Assembly (NCBI RefSeq): GCF_963678635.1
Contig: NC_087063.1
Span: forward strand, 75,229,617-75,293,616
DNA from: Symsagittifera roscoffensis
Lineage: Eukaryota > Xenacoelomorpha > Acoela > Convolutidae
Direction: 5' to 3'
DNA: 64,000 nucleotides
The translations under genes and the position numbers were made by a program. Under the pieces are notes generated by a model that saw nothing but the letters and a program-made list of their open reading frames with translations, was not told where the DNA came from and did no database searches. This document shows, one piece after another, positions 1 through 9,270 of the stretch; the stretch's first letter is position 1, and each line of letters begins with the position of its first letter.

Positions 1-586
1 TACACGGGCTCACGTATCATAGATATTTCTCATTGGCTCAGCGATTTTCAGAAATCTAACATCGCTGGTTTTGTCCCTGATCAGTGGCCCTTTATCCGTC
101 ATCAAAAAAGACTCAACTCTGATTCAATTTACTGCTGCAAGTAATAACCATGAAACTAGGAATGTAAAAAAGATATTTGATTAAAAGAAAGCCATGATTA
201 TTTTGTATCTTTATTGATGTCTTTTCCAAGTCCAAATATCGATACTTATATCTTCTGTAAAAAGATAATCGCAGAAGATAATTTATTTCTTTTACATGCT
301 TTGATTTGATTTGCGGTACTCATACTCACACTGCGAGAACTCTTGCATGATTAAAAGACTTCGGTTTAGCGGAAAACATACAGCTTTTTTTAGTGGCAAA
401 CACTCGAAACAATTGAATTACTTCTGCTTTGAATTCGCCATTCTTATAACCACCAATTTATAACCACTAGACTGGTTTCTTCTGATTTCATTGCCACTTT
501 GATTTCAAACGTCTTTCTTTCAGTCATGCCAGGAAACAAAGAAATCGTGACCTTTTTTTTGAAAAGCCAATCCTAGCTCCTCGCAG
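1..586 (+). CDS. Candidate exons at left window edge (1-140 and 524-586), partial gene
   Basis: An open frame runs from base 1 and reaches a possible donor CAA|GTAATA at 141. A second short open stretch, 524-586, follows a pyrimidine-rich acceptor (tcttt-cag) and ends at a donor CAG|GTATGT. The first piece ends with two bases of a codon and the second starts with one, so the phases fit. I do not recognise the encoded peptide. If the first piece is not spliced, its frame ends at a TAA at 142-144. Support is only splice signals and phase, so confidence is low. Confidence 0.27.
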
Positions 587-1786
587 GTATGTCAATGTCG
601 GTACATTTGGAATCTCAAATATTTTGGGGAATCAAGTATGATTTTTGGGATGCCTTTATGATTAATTCTACTCTTAATTAAAAGTCATTTAAATTTTTTT
701 TCAAGTTGAGAGCAGATAATAATTAATCACAAGATTATTTAAGTTTATCGAGATAAGTTTTTGAGTTTTGGAGTAATAAATATATCTATCTGTACCTAAA
801 GGTAATGTCTAGATAAGATGTTTTACACCCTTAATAATTGCTAAGAAGTTCATAAAACTGGGGAATCCGGAGAACTTGTAGCCCACTCTCAGTCAAAAAC
901 CCTACCATCCTTTGATTGGATTTTTTAGCCCCTCGGATCCTTGCTTGTATTCCCAGCCTTAATATAACATATATCTGCATTGTCTTCCCGGCGAAAAGAA
1001 CTTCAAGCTTTCGGTGTCTTTTCATTGGAGAAATTAGTTTCCTATATCAATATCATTTTTCACAATAATCTTGTGCCCAATTTTTGTGCCCAATCTTTCC
1101 ACAGGATACGAGGTTCTGAAGTTAGCGATCGCCTGTAAGAACCCAATCCGCAAAAAATGTATTCCGTTTGCAACTGTGACAAGAGAAAAGAAACCGGAAA
1201 CTAGGGCTTTTTTAAGGCTTTATTTGAACATTAGGCAATCAAATAAACGATTTAACATAGGGATATTTGCAAAAACAATATTTTAAAGCAAATTCTTAAT
1301 CAAAGACAACGTCAATTAAAGATTTTCTAGCCAAATTTATATAAAAATAAGGATAGCCGGTTAATGTGCAAGTACCAATTGTAAAACAGTTTTTTTCTAA
1401 TGTTGGAAGATTTTGATTCCCGAAACGCGCTTAAAAAATCGAGTGAAATAACTCGATTAAAATTCAGTTTTTGCGGCTTGAATTAAGCACAATTAAGCTA
1501 TTGTAACCCGGGACGCTCAGTTTTTTGGCTCGAAACTAGAAAAAAAATTCAAAAAAATCACACCGGTTTTTCTTGAAAATATTTTAATATATTTTTTTAA
1601 ACTTGTTCGAATCACTACTGAAAGGGCTTCAATATGATATATAACTCAACCCAGTGCGATGATTATTTGTGGTGGTTGATTTTTCTCGGAAAACAAAAAA
1701 AAAGAAAAAATTAAAACACACACAAATACTAAGTTCTTCCCCATTTTCAATGGTAGGAACAACAAGCCATAAATCAATTGATCTGT
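587..1786. other. No gene recognised
   Basis: AT-rich DNA with only short chance frames. I see no domain, repeat copy or convincing exon here. It may contain further exons of the minus-strand gene that follows. Confidence 0.4.
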
Positions 1787-1836
1787 TATTCGACCAAGTA
1801 TTCCTTGAAAAGATCATCAGATCTTCTACGACTTAC

Positions 1837-3667
1837 ATGAATGGCGCCACCCGATGGATTTAAGTGAATCTCCGAATGAGGTTCGTTCGGACTCTTCATT
1901 TCGGATTCGTTCGGATTCGTCTGGAAAACTTTTTTCGTTTTCAGCTGGTCTACATCATGTTTCATTCTAGTTTTCCGGTTCCGCTTTTTCTTAGACTGAG
2001 AAGTGTTATGATCTAGTTTTGGTTCTGCGTCTTCATTTTGCTCGGCCTCTATTTTGGATTCTACTTTTCCAGTTGTGGGATCTATGATTGAAACTGACTG
2101 AATGCAACCGGCGCAGGCTGCTGTTTTGCACCTTCTTCGAAAGAGCTAAGAAAGAGATTTTAAGAGACGCTAGGTTTGAAAAATTATGTATAAAAAAGTA
2201 AGCTAATTATGTATAATTAAGTATAAAAGTAAGCTGTATAAAAAATAGTTGGGCCAAGAACTTATCGGAAGGTTTCGGTTTCAGGATTTTAGTGCTGTTG
2301 GTCGACCAAAAAGGATTTCTGAAGGTTTCTGTGGGAACTTAAGACATCTTTCCCCCCTAAATCTACAAGTAACCAATTTTATACTTTTTAAGCACACTTC
2401 CAATGATCTTTTACTCAAATAAATGTTTTAAAATTTCTAAAAACTTGACTTAGCGGGGCGAACCTACCAACTTTTCTTCACCCTTTTCAACTTTCTTCCA
2501 GCAAACACCATGGTATCCAAGTAGACACTTCTCACTGCACTCCAAACTGTAAACACTCTCGAACTGTGACGTCAGAGGGTCTCCCTGGTACACTTCCCTT
2601 CTAGCCAGGGAACAATTAGGGTAGGCACAAATAAACAAAGGAGGAGGGGGTTTCAAACATCTCTCCTTCACTTGTTGCAAGGCGGTCAGTTTGGATTCTC
2701 TTGACTAAATCACAGAATTATAGTTTTGATGTTGCGGCTGTGAATTAAGAAAGTGTTACTTTTCTAATTGGATTTTGTCGTAATTTTTTTAAAATTAAGT
2801 TTTGATGTGTTTATTTTTGGTTGCTTTTTTAAAAACTTTTTTTAAACTTTTTTTCAGATCTGAGAAAACTAATGAAAATTTTGTAAGCAAGGCAATTTTT
2901 GGACTTGACACTTGTACAGCGCATGTTAATGCAAAATTTATGCGCAAAAAAGGAGTTAAAAAATTAGTTTTTTGAAGTGTTGTAGTGTGTTCTACTTTTA
3001 TTAGCCACTAACTCATACTTACTTCATTGCAACTGATTTTGTTAAATCGCAAGATGTCAATGTTAAGGGTCTCTCCTGGCCAATTAGGTAAACGGATGCT
3101 AATAAACAGTTCTGCTTCGATATCTTTGATTGCGTAAGATGCTGCATCAAACCTAAAATTTAGATAACTGCTTTGAAAAGGAAAAATTGGAGAAATTGCT
3201 GACTTTGATAAAAATTTAGTGTCAATGAAATTCAATTGTACTTAAAAAAGACAAAAAAAAAAATTAATTCTATAACGGACGTAACCAGAAAACTGATGCA
3301 ATAGGGATTAAAAAACCAATTGTTAGATAAATGATTCAAAGCAAAAAACCGTGAAAGCTAAATTTTTGGTCTTAAGTTGTTTTATAATATACATTTTAGC
3401 AAACCAGCACTTCGTTTAGAATTTCCTAAAAAACATGCGATCAAGGTTTCGGTTGGTTTTTCAAACGCAAACCTAACCTGTGAAATCGTTCATTAACTGA
3501 ATAATTCAACGAAACAGCTGTTCTGCTTTTTAGTCTCAATTTTTTCAGTTTATTTCTTTTTAAACTCACATGAAATTTTTGATGCATATGAATGCCGTGC
3601 AGTAGTCAAGCAGAACACTCTTGCACTCTTTCATTCGCTCATCTTTGTATTTGATAACATCTTCGAC
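1837..3667 (-). CDS. Host gene fragment resembling TTC3/DZIP3-type E3 ligase region, four exons
   Basis: Four minus-strand exons fit together: 3667-3570 (TTAG acceptor, AT|GTGAGT donor), 3152-3023 (TTTTAG; GAA|GTAAGT), 2704-2468 (TTTAG; TTG|GTAGGT) and 2145-1837 (TTCTTAG; CAT|GTAAGT). Introns are 417, 318 and 322 bp. Every junction keeps one frame (2+1, 0, 0), and no exon has an in-frame stop. Exon 3 holds a Cys/His cluster (C-x4-C, then C-x3-C-x4-YH-x3-CW); exon 4 starts with a C-x4-C-x2-C motif followed by a beta-like stretch ending in GKV, then a Lys-rich tail. This order recalls the zinc-binding region upstream of the RING in TTC3/DZIP3 ubiquitin ligases. That family match is from memory of the pattern, not a search. 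The RING itself is not seen here. A stop lies at 1789-1787 if the last donor is not used. Confidence 0.6.
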
Positions 3668-3670
3668 CTA

Positions 3671-4290
3671 ACAAAAATTTTCAGTGAAAAAAAATATACC
3701 AGTTTAACCACCGCAGAAGATAACGCCAACCGTTCACAGCCATATACGGTTTTTATGGAGAATAACCATTCATATGTTGCAATTAACTTTTCCCACAAAA
3801 TCTCAAAGTATTCATTTAGTCATTATCGTAAAAGCAGTTTCCTGGTAAAAACGAAGCTTTTGAAATACTTTGCTCGCAAATAAATATCTTCAGCACACAA
3901 ATCAAACGTCGTTGCATAAACAGCTCTTTCTATGAAAACAAAGTTCTATACAAAATTCTTCTGAAAACAGTAAAAAGCACTTTAACTGACATCGCTGACT
4001 AATTTTTTAGAAGAGGAACTGTTTGTTTCCTTGGCAAAAAAAAGGAAAATTGTATATTTTCAGCGAATTTAGAATGCTCGATTTCACTGCGTGTTCTATT
4101 TAGTTTGCAATTCCCAAGTTATTACAATGCTTTAGAGACCATTCTAAAAATCGTTTGAAAGTTTTTCTAACAAAAAAAACAACAAATCATAGTTGGACAA
4201 ATTTACCTCCATATATTATTTTTTGTTCGTTTTTGTTAGTCAGATGGTAATCATATAAATTAAATATCTAGTGAAAATTTGTGAAAAAAA
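3671..4290. other. Intronic or upstream DNA of the preceding gene, no clear feature
   Basis: AT-rich. A short minus-strand coding-like stretch near 3830-3930 lacks a phase-compatible donor, so I do not call it. The rest shows nothing. Confidence 0.35.
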
Positions 4291-4299
4291 CAAGAAATT

Positions 4300-5238
4300 G
4301 GGGCAGGTGCGGATCTAGGATTTCCTCGAGGGGGGGGGGGGCGGATTTTCAAAAAAAAAATCGAAATTTTTCGAAAATTTTGTCGTCCTTTTTTTAGGTC
4401 GACCGAATTGATTTTTGGATTTCTCCCTAAGCACGGTTTATTCCCTATTTTGGGCAAATTTTCTGCGATGCAGGCAGAATTTTGAAAAAAAGTCAAAAAA
4501 GGCGTTTTTAGGCACTCTTTGGAAAATTTTGACCAAAAAATGGCGTTTTTTCGGTGCGCGCTCCCCCCTCAAAATTAGTATTCTGAATTTTCCTGAATTT
4601 TCCCAGAAGTCCTGAATTTTCCTATTTCTCTTTAATTCGTCTCAGTTGTTGGATACAAGTTTGTCTAGCGTCTGACAGCTTGTTGGGTTTGTTTTTTAAC
4701 ACATGCATGCCTCACTTTCTGACGTAATATGAAACAATGTTACATAAGTACAATTTAGCTAGTCATATGGAGAAAAAATGCTCACACACGATTCCAATTC
4801 AATGAAAATAGATAAAAATAGAGCATGACTAGCATTCTTTCCGCAAATCTAATCGTATGCAGGGGCGTCCTAATTGGGTCGTCCCTGAATACATCTTCTT
4901 TAGATCGTCCAAATTGATTGTCCGAGCTCTGTTAGGGTACTGCAAAGACCCTCTTTTGGCAAAAATAGCTGCGCCGCAGTTAAAATTTAAAAAAACTCAA
5001 AAAAGGCGTTTTTAGGCACTTATGGAAGTTTTTCATTGCGCGCTTTCCCCTCAAAACTATTCAATATAAGCGCCTTTAGGCACCTTAACAAAAATTTTAG
5101 TGTCTGTCAGCCAAAAATGTATATCTCAAAATAGTAAAAATGGGGGATTTTTTGGATCGACAGGGGTCCCCCTAAATCCCCCTGATTGTATGACTAGCCC
5201 TTAAAAGAATTTATTCCATAGATCAATATAAAAATGTT
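4300..5238. repeat. Degenerate GC-rich dispersed repeats (hAT-MITE-like)
   Basis: Two related fragments, about 4300-4610 and 4860-5190. Each contains a 'gcggat/gggcg' start, a poly-G run, 'aggcgtttttaggcact' blocks, 'gcgcgctcccccctcaaaatt' and a 'ggggatccccct' motif. Related blocks recur at 50140-50370 and 63090-63310. The 63090 copy begins CAGTAGCGGATTTAG, like hAT terminal repeats (CAGNGGCG type). No target duplication could be fixed here. Confidence 0.4.
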
Positions 5239-5440
5239 ATTGTTCCGATTTTCGTAGCGAAAGTAAAGGAATGTTTGTGCTCGTAGGTTTTTTTTCTTCA
5301 GACAAATTTTGACTTTTTAACTAGAAATTTTTGACGGAAATTGTTTGCATCATTCGTAAGCTATGGTTGTCCTGAGCTTAAATTTTAAAAGATATTTCAC
5401 CTCTGATAATTTTTTGTAAAGTTATGGGGGTTTAGAGATT
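5239..5440 (+). repeat. R540 repeat copy 1, left half (interrupted by the LTR element)
   Basis: Begins TTGTTCCGATTTTCG and matches the first 200 bp of the R540 family found intact at 48083-48627. It stops at ...TTTAGAGATT exactly where the LTR begins. The remainder of the same copy resumes at 24357, so the retroelement inserted into it. Confidence 0.85.
5437..5440. other. 4-bp target-site duplication GATT (left)
   Basis: GATT just left of the LTR is repeated at 24357-24360 just right of the other LTR. Intact R540 copies carry a single GATT at this place. Four to six bp is normal for Ty3-type integrases. Confidence 0.85.
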
Positions 5441-5848
5441 TGAGTTAGGACCGAAGTGTAACTCATAGAGTAATTTCGGATAGGGTACACCGTCTGCTCG
5501 TCACGCTATCTTATTTTCGGCCGGATAGATTCGTGCAACTTCTTAGTCTAATACCGATCCTAATCTTACTCTTATACTATCTAGTCTCAGGTTGTTTAAC
5601 TAGTCTCTGCTAGGCTCAATAGATCTAGGGTATACTGGTTTATTGCGGCTGCTGAAGTGCTCGGGAGAGTCCAACTAATTTCTAAGTTAAATTCAAATCT
5701 CTCTGGTGCTGAAATTACAAGTAACTTCAGCACTTACAAATAAGTGGGTTGTTAGTTAGATGGATCATGATTGGTTAATATTAAATACTTTACATTGGTA
5801 AAACATTTAATTTATCCAATCATAAAATGTAGTTTAGATCAGGTTCCA
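5441..5848 (-). repeat. 3' LTR (408 bp)
   Basis: On the minus strand it starts TGGAACCTGATC and ends TAACTCA. It is identical to 23949-24356 except for T/C near 5764. It carries an AATAAA polyadenylation signal (5644-5639), a CCAAT-like motif near 5773, and an 8-bp inverted repeat GTGCTGAA/TTCAGCAC (5706-5713 and 5726-5733) that would form a hairpin in RNA. Confidence 0.95.
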
Positions 5849-5855
5849 CCCATCC
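5849..5855 (-). promoter_or_regulatory. Polypurine tract (short)
   Basis: GGATGGG lies directly upstream of the 3' LTR on the minus strand, where plus-strand DNA priming is expected. It is short and imperfect for a PPT, so the assignment rests mainly on position. Confidence 0.5.
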
Positions 5856-7464
5856 GGGTTTTACAGAGTTTTTTAGAATAGTTCTTTTGCAATTCGAAGG
5901 ATGGATGATGGAAGTTGGTGTTTGGCGAACATCTTATTTCTTCTGTTTCCTTTTTGTTAAAGAAGTTCCAGGAAGCTGGAGTTAGAGACATAAGACGTTG
6001 TGTCTTCTAATGACAACGACTAAGTCTTCGCAACAAACTCAAATCTGATTTCAGAATGGTTTGCTATATCAGGTTTTTCTGTTCTGCGTGGAGAACTTCT
6101 TTTGTGTATGATCTAGTTTGGGAATGGCGTGGAGATTGTGCGTGGAGGGGATGCCTGGTTACTCGGATCTGTACGTATACTTGAACATCGAGGTGGTCAT
6201 TGGTCTAGTTCAATGAAATCCTTTTCTGCGAGGTCAAGTCGTACTCTAAATCCTTTGAGTTGTGATTGTGAGCGGCATATCGATTGTAGTTGGTCATTCT
6301 CTCTCGAGTGTAGTGGGGTCGTCTTGTCTTTTGATGTTCGTCCTTGGTGTTGCATTCTGATCTATGTATTGCATCATGTGATTTTACATTTTATAAAACT
6401 TTTATTAGTTTAATATTTTTTAATAATGATTTTAGTTAGTTGTTTTCACAAAAGCTTTTTGTTTTAGTTCGGTTATTTTGAAGAGTTACTCACACTTGAG
6501 TAGCTCTTATTAAAAATAGTGGTGTGGTCACAAAGCGTGGATGTAGCGCGGTGGGTTAGGCCGGCTATAGAGCATGCTCAGGACGTCCTTCCTGGTGGGT
6601 TAGGCCAGGAGTGGGAGTATGATTTCATGCGGTTTTTGTGAGGGGTCCTGTTATGTGACAACGTTTTATGTTGAGTTTGTTGTGGTCTTACTTATGTTTT
6701 GTTGGTTGTGTCCTTTTTTCAAAAATCAAATTGTTTGTGGTATGGGTTTGTCTTTCGACTTTTTTGTGTTTTATTATTTCTTTCTTAGACTTTATAATAG
6801 TCTTCAAAAGAATAAATTATCCAGTTTTAAACTGGGTTAATCCGGTTTGGGTACCGTTGGTTTCTTTTTCTAAGTCATGCTGTTATTCTATGATTTGTGG
6901 TATTTAGTAAGCTGCGTTGGTTAGTTTTGTTTAGTATATGATTCCTTTCCAACCGGGTTAAAGGAAAGTTTGAAACATGTTATTATATGTTAGAGTTGTT
7001 GAGTGTGAAAACTTGAAACTGAAATTCATTATTTTAAACAATTCTTCGTGGGCGAGCTGTGCGAGTGTGGATAGAATTTCTGTGCGAATGAATGAAAATA
7101 TCAAAAGGTTAGTACTGCATTTGCATTTATTTAATGTACTACATAGAATTTAGAAATTTACTGCTAGTCATGGGGGAATATTAAGATACAAATTTTCATC
7201 ATAATTAGATTTACTGCTTGTGGGGGAAAATTTTAGAAATGAATTTACTGCATTGGTATTAAATTTATAAATTTATAAGTGTAAGAGATTAATAGAATTT
7301 TTGAAATCTGTTTGATGAAATTTGCGATTTTTATTTGTCTTTTGTGGTTTTTGTAGGTGATCGTCGGATGAAGGCTAAAAATCTAAAGAAAACATGAATA
7401 AAGTATGGTGAGTTTTTTAATATTTTAATTAGTTAGTAATATTCATTTAATTCATACTTACCTG
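5856..7464 (-). other. 3' non-coding region of the retroelement
   Basis: About 1.6 kb between the last ORF and the 3' LTR without a recognisable gene on the coding strand. It contains paired motifs: GGTGGGTTAGGCC at 6550-6562 and 6594-6606 (the second inside a CCTGG/CCAGG hairpin), 'ttactgct...gtgggggaa' near 7158 and 7211, and AACCGGGTT-type blocks near 6835 and 6950. These could be RNA structures; function unknown. Confidence 0.5.
7456..7464 (-). promoter_or_regulatory. Consensus 5' splice donor right after ORF E stop
   Basis: The minus strand reads TAA CAG|GTAAGT: the ORF E stop codon (7467-7465) is followed by three bases and then a perfect donor (GT at 7461-7460). No acceptor could be chosen with confidence. 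It might remove part of the long 3' UTR, or be unused. Confidence 0.4.
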
Positions 7465-9270
7465 TTAGTCGTCGGGGAAAAAACCGTGGGGGAAGATGTC
7501 GTGAATTAGTTCTGAAGTTGTTAGTAGTTTAGCTAAGATGCGGATGATATTTTTAGTTTGAAGCAGTGGCCAAAGCAATTGAAGTGCCTTGATAGTGGTT
7601 AGTTCTTCAGTGCCAACTGCAAACTCATAAGGTGTGTTTTGGATTAAGTTATATAATTTGTGATTGAATTTAGTGTTGTGGATGAATTCTAAAATTGGGA
7701 TTTCTATGGGTTGTACAAACTCGTGCGGGATAAGGAAGGGTCGGGATTCTTCGGCGTTGAAGGTCTTGGTGATGGGACAGAAGATGTACATTTGGGTTAT
7801 GGGGTCATAATTACGAAGAATACCATGGAGGTTAGTGTCTTTAATACAATATGTGAAATTTAGGAAAAATGGTGAAGTGTATTTGGAATTAATGAATTGA
7901 AAACGATGGTGTGGTTGTCTAGAGGGTGTGTGTAGGTCAAAGTGATTTTGGATGAAGCGATAATAACTATATGTGTGGGTTTGTTTAGTGCGTAACATAA
8001 TATCGTGTGAGCAGTGTAAATCTCTTTCGTGTGGTGCAAGGAAATGAAAGGTTAGTGAAAATATTTGGAAGCGTTCTTTAAAACTTTCGTATGCTTGTGT
8101 GTCTGTTAGTGCTTCTGAAATAATGTGATCAAACTTTCGGTCGAAGATGTTTAGTGTGAATGTATATGGTGTCTTGATGAAAAATTTCTCGGTAATTTGT
8201 GGATTAGCGAAGCGATCGTCGTCTAAGAATTGATCTTGGTTAGCTCTGATGATGTTGTGATCATAGTATTCGAGTGTATATTCGTTAGCTCTAGGTGCAG
8301 TGTGTGTTTTTAGTGATTTTTTATATCCAACGTAAGTAAATTGTCTAGGTGTTAGTGGTGTAGTGAGTCGATATAGCATGTCCGTATTTCGCTCTATATC
8401 GATGTGAGTGTTAGATAAAGGTAAGCAAAGAGGGTTCGTGAAATGATAATATGAGGTCCAAGAGAGAGTAGGCATTAAAACGTATTCATCTACGAAGTTG
8501 CGTGTTTCGTTAGTGTCGTGGGGGGTGTTTAAGGTGTATTGTGGGAATGAGGGTAAGGTGATGGCTAAAAATTCTTTTGTGTTAGTATGCTTGGGGTGGT
8601 TGATGTATTCACGGGCTGTTCCTGGTTTTGCTGGGAAAGGATGGTTGGGGAACTTTCTTTTAAAAGTGCGGTAAGCTCTATTAGTGTTGAGTGAAGATTC
8701 AGTTGATGTGGATGATGGTGCTAATAATTCAGTATAAGTTGAAGAGGGTGTAGGGGTAGGGGGGTTGGATGAATTTATTGTGGAGGAGATTTGGTTTATG
8801 GTTGGGGTATTAAGGTGGTAGGGTTGTTGTTGAAGGGTAATAAAATTATCTAGCTCTGGGGAGATTCGGGGGGTGTCTGGAGAATGAGATGATTGGTCAG
8901 AATGGTATGAGGAATAGGTTGGGGTAACTTGGGAAGCATAAGAGGGTGTGGGAGTAATTGGGTCAGGGTTATTGGATAATATGGGTTGAAAAGGGGGTTG
9001 AGAAAAATTAGAAGAGTTATGAAAATTATTGGATGGGGATGGTTCTGAGTCGGCGAATTCATCGGGGGTTTCAATATTCGGGTTATTTAGCTGTGAGATG
9101 GAGTATAATACTGAGATGTGTGAATTAGTGTCGAAATTCATGCCTGATGTTACATTACTAGATGGAAAATCGGGTGGCGGAAAAGCAAAAAGTGGTATTA
9201 TTGGGATTGGAGAGGTAAGATTGGTTGGGTGGGAATTTGATCGGTGTAGTGATCCAAGTTGGCGGCTCAT
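7465..9270 (-). CDS. ORF E: 601-aa orphan accessory protein
   Basis: The ATG at 9270-9268 overlaps the stop of the preceding envelope-like gene as ATGA. Roughly residues 1-210 are low-complexity, rich in Ser, Pro, Thr, Asn and Gln, and look disordered. Residues 210-601 look globular, with many aromatic residues and His, only a few Cys, no signal peptide and no obvious membrane segment. A short basic stretch (about residues 200-215) joins the two parts. I recognise no family. Position after the envelope-like gene suggests an accessory or regulatory product of the element, by analogy with late-placed retroviral accessory genes; that is inference. An intact frame of 1.8 kb in a young element argues that it is selected. 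Confidence 0.85.
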   Translation of the reverse strand: MSRQLGSLHRSNSHPTNLTSPIPIIPLFAFPPPDFPSSNVTSGMNFDTNSHISVLYSISQLNNPNIETPDEFADSEPSPSNNFHNSSNFSQPPFQPILSNNPDPITPTPSYASQVTPTYSSYHSDQSSHSPDTPRISPELDNFITLQQQPYHLNTPTINQISSTINSSNPPTPTPSSTYTELLAPSSTSTESSLNTNRAYRTFKRKFPNHPFPAKPGTAREYINHPKHTNTKEFLAITLPSFPQYTLNTPHDTNETRNFVDEYVLMPTLSWTSYYHFTNPLCLPLSNTHIDIERNTDMLYRLTTPLTPRQFTYVGYKKSLKTHTAPRANEYTLEYYDHNIIRANQDQFLDDDRFANPQITEKFFIKTPYTFTLNIFDRKFDHIISEALTDTQAYESFKERFQIFSLTFHFLAPHERDLHCSHDIMLRTKQTHTYSYYRFIQNHFDLHTPSRQPHHRFQFINSKYTSPFFLNFTYCIKDTNLHGILRNYDPITQMYIFCPITKTFNAEESRPFLIPHEFVQPIEIPILEFIHNTKFNHKLYNLIQNTPYEFAVGTEELTTIKALQLLWPLLQTKNIIRILAKLLTTSELIHDIFPHGFFPDD

